From the NCBI GenBank assembly GCA_031271325.1, contig JAISVY010000143.1, positions 1-18,366 on the forward strand: a DNA stretch of 18,366 nucleotides, given 5' to 3'. Shown here in pieces: positions 1 to 7,185 of this stretch (positions within the stretch are counted from its first letter, which is position 1; each line of letters starts with the position of its first letter). Origin of the DNA: Oscillospiraceae bacterium (GTDB lineage: Bacteria; Bacillota; Clostridia; Oscillospirales; UBA929). A program made the translations under genes and the position numbers. The notes below the pieces were generated by a model. That model was not told the DNA's origin. It was given only the letters and a program-made list of their open reading frames with translations, and did no database searches.

Positions 1-90
1 CCCGTACCATCTCAGCGCGAATTTGTCTGTTATCTGCCAGATAATGGGGTTTGACTGAAACTCTAGCCCGATCTCCGGAAATCCAATCAT
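1..90 (-). CDS. lgt: Prolipoprotein diacylglyceryl transferase, N-terminal fragment
   Basis: Only the first 30 codons are in the window; the gene continues past base 1. The translation begins MIGFPEIGLEF, then SNPIIWQI and FALRWYG, which matches the start of Lgt, where an F-P-x-I-G segment and N-P-x-x-x-x-I precede the first membrane helix and the I-R-W-Y-G motif. Lgt is an inner-membrane enzyme that moves diacylglycerol from phosphatidylglycerol to the lipobox cysteine of prolipoproteins. The start is fixed by an AAGGAGG ribosome binding site at 98-104, seven bases upstream. A consensus promoter lies just upstream (122-150). The identification rests on a short stretch, but the motif pattern is distinctive. 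Confidence 0.85.
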   Translation of the reverse strand, partial: MIGFPEIGLEFQSNPIIWQITDKFALRWYG

Positions 91-121
91 TGAGCAACCT
101 CCTTCTTTTTCAACGCCAATT

Positions 122-150
122 ATTTTACATCACTTACGCCCCGATGTCAA
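122..150 (-). promoter_or_regulatory. Sigma-A promoter of lgt
   Basis: Read on the minus strand: TTGACA (145-150), a 17-base spacer, then TAAAAT (122-127). Transcription would start about 30 bases before the lgt ATG. The -35 box overlaps the last codons of the open frame that ends at 134. Confidence 0.75.
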
Positions 151-374
151 ATAAAAACGCTACATATGGCAATAAATGGTGCATGCTCGCGCCGGTATGA
201 AGATTCCAGTTGTTTTGCGTATTCCCGTATTGTTGTTCCACGCTTTCACCGCGAACAAATACGATTATCGTTGAAGTATGCCCTGTTTCTTCGATTGTTG
301 CGTTGTTTTTGCTAAGCTTCTTTAGCATTAACAAATATGCGCCGCATGTTTCATCAATTACTCTGATGTTTGTA
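134..374 (-). pseudogene. Possible 3' remnant of an unidentified gene
   Basis: A minus-strand frame ending at TAA (134-136) reads as plausible protein for about 80 residues, including VIDETCGAYLLMLKKLSKNN and ending LLPYVAFLFDIGA. Its base composition is more AT-rich than the flanking genes. Upstream (above about 375) the frame runs into the inverted repeat and GC-rich hairpins, where the translation looks like repeat sequence, and no convincing start or ribosome binding site is seen. I do not recognise the family. It may be a gene tail cut off by the repeat insertion, or a chance open frame. Confidence 0.25.
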
Positions 375-412
375 CGACAAACGCATGAATGTCTATGTTG
401 CACAGATGAAGT

Positions 413-438
413 GTAGTGGCGGTCGTCCCCGACCGCCC
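413..438. repeat. GTAG-tagged REP-like hairpin 1
   Basis: The sequence begins GTAG (413-416), followed by a hairpin with GGCGGTC paired to GACCGCC (418-437). It is similar to the inverted hairpin at 465-490. Confidence 0.6.
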
Positions 439-464
439 GTAACCCCGAAAAATCCCGCAGCCGC

Positions 465-490
465 GGGCGACCGAGGACGGTCGCCCCTAC
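465..490. repeat. GTAG-tagged REP-like hairpin 2, inverted
   Basis: GGGCGACCG (465-473) pairs with CGGTCGCCC (478-486) around an AGGA loop, a 9-bp stem, and ends in CTAC (487-490), the complement of GTAG. It lies inverted relative to hairpin 1 and diverges from it. Confidence 0.65.
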
Positions 491-536
491 ATGAGGATGC
501 CGCTTTTTGTGCATTTTGTCCGTTCATGCGTTTGTC

Positions 537-560
537 GGAACGGATAAATCCGTTCCCTAC
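537..560. repeat. GTAG-tagged REP-like hairpin 3
   Basis: GGAACGGAT and ATCCGTTCC form a near-perfect palindrome at 537-556, followed by CTAC at 557-560. It directly abuts the -35 box of the promoter at 561-589. Confidence 0.6.
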
Positions 561-589
561 TTGCGTTTTTACCTGTATTGCGATACAAT
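561..589 (+). promoter_or_regulatory. Sigma-A promoter of the 636-3291 operon
   Basis: TTGCGT (561-566), 17-base spacer, TACAAT (584-589). It is placed about 45 bases before the first gene of the operon. Confidence 0.6.
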
Positions 590-635
590 ACCAAAAGAGT
601 TTAACATGCCCAAAAACAAAGGAGGCGGGAGCGAT

Positions 636-1115
636 ATGCTGCGTATACGCGCGAAAGCGCCGCCGGAGCGCGTGCTCAAGCGCTTGATGAAAGCGAGCGA
701 GCCGTGGAACCGTGCGGCGATGTATAAAAAAGACGCGTTTCTGCTCCAAATACGCGGCAGCCGCTTTACCCTTACGAAAAACGGCGGGCGCGGGCGGACG
801 CGCCCCCAACGCGTTTTCCGCGGTAAGGTGGGTAAGGCGCGCGGCGAGGAGAAGGGCGCGGAGATTTCCGGCCGTTTCGGCATGACGACCGCCGACCGCC
901 TGTTTGTGTATATCCCCTCGCAGATTTTATTGCTGCTGGCCGCCGTAATTTCGTTTTCGCTGACATTGATGTACGCCGCCGTGCTGTGGGTCGCCTGCCT
1001 GCTCTGCTCCGCCGTGCTGATCGGTTTCTTCACCGTGCTCGACCGCACGCTGGGCGCTGAACGCCAGAAAGAAATGACGGAACTGTTAAAAGAAATTGGA
1101 GATAAACCGGCATGA
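636..1115 (+). CDS. Hypothetical membrane protein with two C-terminal helices
   Basis: A 159-residue protein of unknown function. The ATG at 636 is chosen because AAAGGAGG (618-625) lies ten bases upstream; an in-frame ATG at 606 would place this site inside the gene. Residues 1-85 are strongly basic and probably cytoplasmic (many Arg and Lys, including the stretch FLLQIRGSRFTLTK). Two hydrophobic segments follow at about residues 91-111 and 115-138, separated by only a few residues, so a helical hairpin is likely. A charged tail, ending KEMTELLKEIGDKPA, completes it. The stop overlaps the argS start (ATGA), so the two genes are probably translationally coupled. The coupling may reflect shared expression rather than shared function. 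Confidence 0.7.
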   Translation: MLRIRAKAPPERVLKRLMKASEPWNRAAMYKKDAFLLQIRGSRFTLTKNGGRGRTRPQRVFRGKVGKARGEEKGAEISGRFGMTTADRLFVYIPSQILLLLAAVISFSLTLMYAAVLWVACLLCSAVLIGFFTVLDRTLGAERQKEMTELLKEIGDKPA

Positions 1116-2830
1116 ATATCTTAACGACACTCACCGAAACCGTTTCCGCCGCGTTCGCGAAGCGCGGTTACGACGCAGCCTACGGCGGCGTGACCGTATC
1201 CAACCGCCCCGACCTCTGCCATTATCAGTGCAACGGGGCGCTTCCGGCGGCGAAGGCTAAAAAAGTCAATCCTCTGGTTATTGCCGGGGAAATCGCCGAG
1301 GAACTGCGCGGCGACAGCCGTTTCGCGTCCGCAGACGCGGCGCCGCCCGGCTTTGTCAACCTGCGCCTGTCCGACGCTTTTTTGACCTCCCTGCTTTGTG
1401 ACATGGCGGCTGATAAACGGCTTCTGCTCCCGCTGATGGAGCGCAGGACAATCGTGATGGACTATGGCGGACCGAACGTCGCGAAGCCGCTGCATGTCGG
1501 GCATCTGCGCTCCGCGATCATCGGGGACAGCATGGTGCGCCTGTCCCGTTTTTTGGGGCACGCCGTAATCGGAGACATCCACCTCGGAGACTGGGGGCTG
1601 CAAATGGGCTTGGTCATCGCGGAGATGGAAGAACGCGGTTTGGACGCCGGCGATGTGTCACTGGACGACCTGAACGAAATTTACCCCGCCGCGTCCGCCC
1701 GCTCGAAAACGGACGCGTCCTTCGCCGAAAAGGCCGCCGTGCGGACGGCGGAACTGCAAAGCGGCGATCCGGCTCTCCGCGCCGTGTGGGAACGTCTGCG
1801 CGCCACCTCGGTGGAGGGGCTGCGGCGGAGCTACGACCAAATGGAGGTGTTTTTTGACCGTTGGTACGGTGAGAGCGACGCCGACCGCTTCATCCCCCCG
1901 GTGATAGATATTCTGCGGGAGCGGGGCTTGCTGCGGGAAAGCGAGGGCGCTCTGGTCGTGGACGTAGCGCTGCCTGAGGATAAAGAACCGATGCCGCCGA
2001 TGATGGTGCAGAAGACCAACGGCGCGTATATCTACGGCACCACCGACCTCGCGACCCTTTACCAGCGCAAGCGGGACTTTGACCCCGACGAGGTGTGGTA
2101 TTTTACCGACAACCGTCAGTCTTTGCATTTCAAACAGATTTTCCGCTGTGCGGAGATCGCCGGGATTTTAAGCGGCGGCGGTAAAAACGCCGTATGCCGT
2201 CACTTCCCGTTCGGCACGGTCAACGGAAAAGACGGCAAGCCGTATAAGACCCGCGACGGCGGGGTGATGCGTCTGTCCGACCTGATCGATTCCGTGACAT
2301 CCAACGCGCTGGAGAAGGTGAAATCGTCGGACATCGAGATAGAGGAAGCCGAAACGGGCGTGATCGCGCGTCAGCTCGGCATGGCGGCGCTGCGCGTCGG
2401 TGATATGCAGAACCACCGAACGAAGGATTATATCTTTGATATGGACCGTTTCCTCGCGACGGAGGGGAAGACAGGTCCTTACCTGCAATATACCGCCGTG
2501 AGGATCCGCTCGGTGCTGGTCAAAGCCGCCGGTTTCAAACCGGGGGCAATCCTGCCGCCCGCGTCGGACACCGAGCGCGATCTGATGCTCTGTATGCCGC
2601 TCGTGCCCGACGCGCTGCTCCGCGCCTTTGCCGACAAAGCGCCGAGCGCCATATGCGACGTACTCTTCGAGCTTGCGGGCCGGTTCAACCGTTTCTATTT
2701 CGAGCACAAGATCCTCCAGCACCCCGATGAGGAGCGCCGAGCCTCTTGGCTGTCGCTGCTGTCGCTGACCGACCGTCTGCTGACGGTTCTTCTGGGTATT
2801 TTAGGCGTGGAAGTCCCGGCGCATATGTGA
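1112..2830 (+). CDS. argS: Arginyl-tRNA synthetase
   Basis: A 572-residue class I aminoacyl-tRNA synthetase that charges tRNA-Arg in the cytoplasm. The first 100 residues fit the Arg_tRNA_synt N-terminal additional domain that contacts the tRNA D-loop. The HIGH-type ATP-binding motif is HVGH at residues 128-131, inside GPNVAKPLHVGHLRS. Near residues 370-385 is the KMSK-equivalent loop, read as GKPYKTRDGG, a degenerate form common in ArgRS. The C-terminal 120 residues (from about GKTGPYLQYTAVRIRS) form the DALR helical domain that binds the anticodon. Length is normal for bacteria. It overlaps the upstream membrane protein gene by 4 bp and precedes the isomerase gene by 29 bp, suggesting one transcript. 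Confidence 0.96.
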   Translation: MNILTTLTETVSAAFAKRGYDAAYGGVTVSNRPDLCHYQCNGALPAAKAKKVNPLVIAGEIAEELRGDSRFASADAAPPGFVNLRLSDAFLTSLLCDMAADKRLLLPLMERRTIVMDYGGPNVAKPLHVGHLRSAIIGDSMVRLSRFLGHAVIGDIHLGDWGLQMGLVIAEMEERGLDAGDVSLDDLNEIYPAASARSKTDASFAEKAAVRTAELQSGDPALRAVWERLRATSVEGLRRSYDQMEVFFDRWYGESDADRFIPPVIDILRERGLLRESEGALVVDVALPEDKEPMPPMMVQKTNGAYIYGTTDLATLYQRKRDFDPDEVWYFTDNRQSLHFKQIFRCAEIAGILSGGGKNAVCRHFPFGTVNGKDGKPYKTRDGGVMRLSDLIDSVTSNALEKVKSSDIEIEEAETGVIARQLGMAALRVGDMQNHRTKDYIFDMDRFLATEGKTGPYLQYTAVRIRSVLVKAAGFKPGAILPPASDTERDLMLCMPLVPDALLRAFADKAPSAICDVLFELAGRFNRFYFEHKILQHPDEERRASWLSLLSLTDRLLTVLLGILGVEVPAHM

Positions 2831-2859
2831 ACACAACAAAAAAATGGAGGCGGCATATT

Positions 2860-3291
2860 ATGCTCTACATCGCGAGTGACGGAGCGGGCTATCCGCTGAA
2901 GAACCAGATCGCCATATATTTATACAACAGGGGCTTTTCGTTTGCGGATATGGGCGCGGAAAACGATTCTCCGCGCGATTACGCCCCGGTCGCCCGCTCG
3001 GTGGCGCAAGCGGTTGCGGACAGCGGCGGGAAAGACAGGGCGATTCTCGTCTGCGGCACCGGCGCGGGGATGTCATATGCCGCGAACCGCATCAGGGGGA
3101 TTCGCTGTATCTGCTGCAGCGAACCGGCGACGGCGCGTCTCGCGCGCCTGCATAACGACGCGAACATCCTCGCCGTCGGTTCGCGCATCGTCGGCGCGGA
3201 AACCGCGTATGACATCGTGGAGGCGTTCCTCGGCACAGAATTTTCCGGAGAGGAGCGGCACATCCGGCGCATCGCGGGGATTGAAGGGTAG
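2860..3291 (+). CDS. rpiB: RpiB/LacAB-family sugar-phosphate isomerase, divergent
   Basis: A 143-residue protein of the ribose-5-phosphate isomerase B family, which interconverts ribose 5-phosphate and ribulose 5-phosphate. The ATG at 2860 follows ATGGAGG at 2844-2850. Conserved features are the N-terminal IASDGAGYPLK, the catalytic-cysteine motif CGTGAGMS (about residues 66-73), the HNDANILAVGSRIVG segment bearing the second catalytic histidine, and a C-terminal RHIRRI. Two positions are unusual: the family motif S-D-H-A-G reads S-D-G-A-G, so the substrate-site histidine is glycine, and the D-Y-P motif reads D-Y-A-P. The fold is secure. Ribose 5-phosphate as substrate is less so, and a related sugar phosphate is possible. 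It is the last clear gene of the operon with argS. Confidence 0.85.
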   Translation: MLYIASDGAGYPLKNQIAIYLYNRGFSFADMGAENDSPRDYAPVARSVAQAVADSGGKDRAILVCGTGAGMSYAANRIRGIRCICCSEPATARLARLHNDANILAVGSRIVGAETAYDIVEAFLGTEFSGEERHIRRIAGIEG

Positions 3292-3366
3292 ATGTACGGC
3301 AATATGGGCGAAGGACCGGATAACCCGATCAAAAGTATTGAAGGACAGGAGATTTGGGTACTCTAA
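3292..3366 (+). CDS. Possible 24-residue small ORF after rpiB
   Basis: The rpiB TAG is followed at once by ATG, opening 24 codons that end NPIKSIEGQEIWVL before TAA at 3364-3366. The composition looks protein-like and start-after-stop spacing permits reinitiation. It has no ribosome binding site of its own beyond rpiB sequence and no recognised family. It could be noise or a degraded gene piece. Confidence 0.25.
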   Translation: MYGNMGEGPDNPIKSIEGQEIWVL

Positions 3367-3391
3367 AACCCGGCGCGCCCACCGTATTTTA

Positions 3392-4495
3392 TCACGCAAG
3401 CTCACGGAGCATATGAAGCGTTTTTGTTATCCATACCAACGCGCCCTCGAAACGGTAGTTTTTGAATCCCGCTTGGAGCAATACGTCCGCAATCTCATCT
3501 TTTGACAAATCAAAACGGATAAGCCCTTTCAGCCCGCCGCGTTCGCCGGCAACCTCCCGCACGTAATCAAGATAGGTTCCCGAATAACCGAAGCCGGTGG
3601 CGTAACGTTCCGGGTCTGCCGCCGCCTGCGCGACCAGTTCTTCCGTGTCTTCATAAAACAGGCTGCGCCCGTTATCGTAAAGCGGATAAAACTCTTCTGT
3701 CCCGCCGCTAATTTTGATGGCGATATTGGAAAGATGCCGGTCATCCTGCCGCGTGACAAAATCCAGCAAAATCATCCGGGCAATGCCGTCTCTATACTGC
3801 GGACGGACAGAAATCAGATTTTGGTATTCGTTGTCAGACCGTACGCCGTCAAACAAGCGGCGAAAATGCACGATATATTCCTTTGAGAAATCGTAGAGAA
3901 ACGCGGAGAAAACCGTATCCTTATCAATCCGGTAAGCGGGGCAGCACGGCACGCCCAGCTTTTGCGCGAGCCCATACACCGCCGCTTCGGACTCCACATC
4001 CGCGGAGAGCGGATGGATACGCTGCTTATAGATCCCGTACTGACCGTCATAGACACCGTAACGTTTTATGTTATAACCTTCCGGCGTATCAATACTATCG
4101 CCGGTCATGTCGATTTTTTGCCGGAAAACAGATTCAAAAACATTTGTGACAACCGCGTCTAACCGTTCGTCTTCCGCATGGGCAACCCAAAGCAAATCTT
4201 TCGGGTGGATACCCCTTGTAATGTCCGCGATCCGCAAAACATCGTAATGGGACAACCCGCAGCGGAACAAAATCTTTTCAATGTCGCGGCGGTCACGGCT
4301 TACGGTACGCTCTGAGAGAAACTCCGTAAACTTCTCGGCAGTCCAGCTTTCAGCGCCGCCGGTATACAGAGAGACGACGGTATTGTATTCCGGCCGGGTA
4401 AACGTAACCGTATTTGCGCCGTCAATATCGCCGATAATTTCATTCTGCCATTTGAGCCAGCGCGTGACCCCCGAACGTTTCTCCGGCTTATCCAT
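3392..4495 (-). CDS. HipA/CtkA-like serine/threonine kinase, orphan
   Basis: A 367-residue protein whose C-terminal two thirds resemble the HipA-like kinase fold. Visible marks are a probable ATP-binding lysine (GIYKQ, K157), an alpha-C glutamate (SADVESEAAVYGLAQKLG, E168 or E170), the catalytic loop RQDDRHLSNIAI with D252 and N257 in the D-x-H-x-x-N pattern of HipA, and the metal-binding aspartate in LYDNGRSL (D274). Residues 1-140 are a separate domain, including TRGIHPKDLLWVA, that I do not recognise. The ATG at 4493 follows a GGGGAGGG site. HipA kinases phosphorylate translation-related targets and usually pair with HipB; no HipB-like gene is adjacent. The gene is clearly less GC-rich than rpiB and ppdK on either side, consistent with acquisition by transfer. 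The host target is unknown. Confidence 0.7.
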   Translation of the reverse strand: MDKPEKRSGVTRWLKWQNEIIGDIDGANTVTFTRPEYNTVVSLYTGGAESWTAEKFTEFLSERTVSRDRRDIEKILFRCGLSHYDVLRIADITRGIHPKDLLWVAHAEDERLDAVVTNVFESVFRQKIDMTGDSIDTPEGYNIKRYGVYDGQYGIYKQRIHPLSADVESEAAVYGLAQKLGVPCCPAYRIDKDTVFSAFLYDFSKEYIVHFRRLFDGVRSDNEYQNLISVRPQYRDGIARMILLDFVTRQDDRHLSNIAIKISGGTEEFYPLYDNGRSLFYEDTEELVAQAAADPERYATGFGYSGTYLDYVREVAGERGGLKGLIRFDLSKDEIADVLLQAGFKNYRFEGALVWITKTLHMLRELA

Positions 4496-4533
4496 AAAAC
4501 CCTCCCCTTTAACTTTAACTGGCGCGATGTATG

Positions 4534-4563
4534 AAGCGGGGGCGATTTACACCGCCCCCGCTT
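4534..4563 (-). terminator. Hairpin downstream of ppdK
   Basis: AAGCGGGGGCG (4534-4544) pairs with CGCCCCCGCTT (4553-4563) across an 8-base loop, an 11-bp stem six bases after the ppdK stop. There is no U-run on the minus-strand side, so termination may be partial and the kinase gene downstream could receive some read-through. Confidence 0.6.
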
Positions 4564-4569
4564 TCGTAT

Positions 4570-7185
4570 TTACTTCTTCGCCTTGATTTTCGCCTGCGCG
4601 GCGGCGAGACGCGCGATCGGCACGCGGAAGGGGGAGCAGGAGACGTAGTCCAGACCGGTATTGTGGCAAAACTCCACCGAAGACGGGTCGCCGCCGTGTT
4701 CGCCGCAGATTCCCAGCTTGATGCCGGGGCGGGACTTCCGTCCCAGCTCGACAGCCATCTTCACCAGCAGGCCGACGCCGGTCTGGTCGAGGCGGGCGAA
4801 CGGGTCGCTCTCGTAGATCTTGCGTTTATAGTAATCCTCAAGGAACGGACCCGCGTCGTCGCGGGAGAACCCGAACGTCATCTGCGTAAGGTCGTTGGTG
4901 CCGAATGAGAAGAACTCGGCTTCCTTCGCGATTTCGTCGGCGGTCAGCGCGGCGCGGGGAATTTCAATCATCGTGCCGACCATGTAGGTCAGCGCGTTGC
5001 CGCCCAGTTCCTCGTCGGCCGCTTTCTTGACGACATCTTTAACGAACTTCATCTCGTGCGCGTCGCCGACCAGCGGGATCATGATCTCCGGTACGAGGTC
5101 GATGCCGGTCGCCTTCTTCACATTGACTGCGGCGCGGATGATCGCGCGCGCCTGCATCTCGGCGATTTCGGGGTAGGAGACGGCGAGGCGGCAGCCGCGG
5201 TGCCCCATCATCGGGTTAAACTCGTGCAGGCTGTCCACGCGCTCCTTCAGCGTCTGCTCGCTGACACCCATCTCGATTGCGAGCGCCTTGATGTCCTCGG
5301 CTTTCTGCGGCAGGAACTCGTGCAGCGGCGGGTCGAGCAGGCGGATGGTCACCGGGCGGGCGCCCATCGCCGTGAAGATGCCCTCAAAGTCTTTTACCTG
5401 CATCGGCAGCAATTTATCGAGCGCCCTGCGGCGTTCGGTCTCGTCTGCCGACAGAATCATCTCGCGCATCGGGCCGATACGGTCGGCCTCAAAGAACATA
5501 TGCTCGGTGCGGGTCAGACCGATACCCTCCGCGCCGAAGCCGACCGCTTGGGCGGCGTCCTGCGGCGTATCGGCGTTGGTGCGTACCTTCAGGGTGCGCA
5601 CTTCGTCCGCCCACTGCATGAATTGGTTGAAGTTGCCGCTGATCTCGGCTTCCACGGTCGGGATTGCGCCGATATAGACGTTGCCGGTCGAGCCGTCGAT
5701 GCTCATGAAGTCACCGACGTTGACGCGCGTGTCGCCGATTGTCAGGTAACCGCCGTCTTCGTTGATGACGCATTCGCCGCATCCGGCGACGCAGCAGGTG
5801 CCCATGCCGCGCGCCACAACCGCCGCGTGGGAGGTCATGCCGCCGCGGGCTGTCAGGATGCCCTGTGCCGCGATCATCCCTTCGATGTCCTCCGGCGATG
5901 TCTCTTTGCGCACCAGCAGAACCGGACCGTTCGCGGCTTCGGCCTTCGCGCGTTCGGCGGTAAAATACACCCGCCCGCAGGCCGCGCCGGGCGAGGCGGG
6001 CAGCGCCGCCGCCGCGGGCTTGGCCGATTTCAGCGCCGCCGGCTCGAATTGAGGATGCAAAAGGGTATCGAGCTGCTTCGGCTCGACCTTCATCAGCGCG
6101 TCCTCTTTGCTCCAGATGCCGTCGGCGACCATATCCAGCGCGATTTGCAAAGCCGCCTGCGCGGTGCGCTTGCCGTTGCGGGTCTGGAGCATGTAGAGCG
6201 TCCCGCGCTCGATTGTGAATTCCATGTCCTGCATGTCTTTATAATGGCTCTCCAGCGTGGCGGCGATCTTGGTAAAGCGCTCGTACGCCTCCGGCATCAC
6301 CTGCTGGAGCTGGTCGATCGTCTGCGGGGTGCGGATACCGGCCACCACGTCCTCGCCCTGCGCGTTCATCAGGAACTCGCCGTAGAGCTTGTTCTCGCCG
6401 GTGGATGGGTTGCGGGTGAACGCCACGCCGGTGCCGGAATCGTCGCCCATGTTGCCGAACACCATCGACTGCACATTGACGGCGGTGCCCCAGCTGGACG
6501 GGATGTCGTTTTCGCGGCGGTAGACAATGGCGCGGGGGTTGTTCCAGGAACGGAAGACGGCGGCGACGGCGGCCATCAGCTGGTCGCGCGGTTCCTGCGG
6601 GAAGTCCGTACCCTTTTTGTCTTTGTAATACGCCTTAAAACGCTCCACCAGCGTCTTCATGTCGTCTACGCCCAGCTCGGTGTCGTTCCTGACGCCCTTT
6701 TGGGTTTTCAGCTCGTCGATGATCACCTCGAACGTGTGCTTGGGCAGTTCCATCACGACATCGGAGAACATCTGGATAAAGCGGCGGTAGGAATCGTATA
6801 CGAAGCGGGGGTTACCGGTCAGGGCGCTCATCCCTTCGGCGACGGCGTCGTTCATGCCGAGATTCAGGATGGTATCCATCATGCCCGGCATCGAGGCGCG
6901 GGAACCGGAGCGCACCGATACCAGCAGCGGGTTTTTCGCGCTGCCGAACCCCTTGTTTGTTTCGCTCTCCAGCCACGCGAGGTATTCGTTTACCTGCCCG
7001 CTTATGTCGGGCGCGACGGCTTCGCCGTCGGCGTAATAGCGTTCACACGCCTCCGTTGTGACGGTGAATCCCTGCGGGACGGGCAAGCCCAGATTGGTCA
7101 TCTCCGCGAGGTTGGCTCCTTTGCCGCCCAGCAATTCCCGCATAGAGCCGGAACCTTCGGCAAACCGGTAGACGTACTTCATCAT
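4570..7185 (-). CDS. ppdK: Pyruvate, phosphate dikinase
   Basis: An 871-residue cytoplasmic enzyme that interconverts pyruvate, ATP and phosphate with phosphoenolpyruvate, AMP and pyrophosphate; many anaerobes use it in glycolysis or anaplerosis. The N-terminal nucleotide-binding domain starts with KYVYRFAEGSG and contains GGKGANLAEM (residues 20-29). The swivelling phosphohistidine domain carries GGMTSHAAVVARG with catalytic H453. The C-terminal PEP/pyruvate barrel contains the FGTNDLTQMTFGFSRDD segment and GICGEHGGDP with the proton-donor C827. Length equals the family norm. Two adjacent ATG codons occur at 7185 and 7182; with AAAGGA at about 7191-7196 the second gives better spacing, so the true protein may be 870 residues. 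It has a strong promoter and a long leader. Confidence 0.97.
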   Translation of the reverse strand: MMKYVYRFAEGSGSMRELLGGKGANLAEMTNLGLPVPQGFTVTTEACERYYADGEAVAPDISGQVNEYLAWLESETNKGFGSAKNPLLVSVRSGSRASMPGMMDTILNLGMNDAVAEGMSALTGNPRFVYDSYRRFIQMFSDVVMELPKHTFEVIIDELKTQKGVRNDTELGVDDMKTLVERFKAYYKDKKGTDFPQEPRDQLMAAVAAVFRSWNNPRAIVYRRENDIPSSWGTAVNVQSMVFGNMGDDSGTGVAFTRNPSTGENKLYGEFLMNAQGEDVVAGIRTPQTIDQLQQVMPEAYERFTKIAATLESHYKDMQDMEFTIERGTLYMLQTRNGKRTAQAALQIALDMVADGIWSKEDALMKVEPKQLDTLLHPQFEPAALKSAKPAAAALPASPGAACGRVYFTAERAKAEAANGPVLLVRKETSPEDIEGMIAAQGILTARGGMTSHAAVVARGMGTCCVAGCGECVINEDGGYLTIGDTRVNVGDFMSIDGSTGNVYIGAIPTVEAEISGNFNQFMQWADEVRTLKVRTNADTPQDAAQAVGFGAEGIGLTRTEHMFFEADRIGPMREMILSADETERRRALDKLLPMQVKDFEGIFTAMGARPVTIRLLDPPLHEFLPQKAEDIKALAIEMGVSEQTLKERVDSLHEFNPMMGHRGCRLAVSYPEIAEMQARAIIRAAVNVKKATGIDLVPEIMIPLVGDAHEMKFVKDVVKKAADEELGGNALTYMVGTMIEIPRAALTADEIAKEAEFFSFGTNDLTQMTFGFSRDDAGPFLEDYYKRKIYESDPFARLDQTGVGLLVKMAVELGRKSRPGIKLGICGEHGGDPSSVEFCHNTGLDYVSCSPFRVPIARLAAAQAKIKAKK

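Larger units (their letters stand above)
375..537. repeat. 15-bp perfect inverted repeat enclosing REP-like hairpins
   Basis: CGACAAACGCATGAA at 375-389 is repeated exactly inverted at 523-537. The 133 bases between hold two hairpins. This could be the pair of ends of a small non-autonomous element or the stem of a long cruciform. No target duplication is obvious. Confidence 0.6.

Noticed and set aside
413..560. CRISPR array
   Set aside because: Only three hairpins occur, with different stems, mixed orientation and irregular spacing, and no cas gene is near.
3356..3375. Similarity of the region after rpiB to 8850-8870 (a shared ACTCTAAAA string)
   Set aside because: The match is about ten bases, AT-rich and without further similarity, so it is probably chance.
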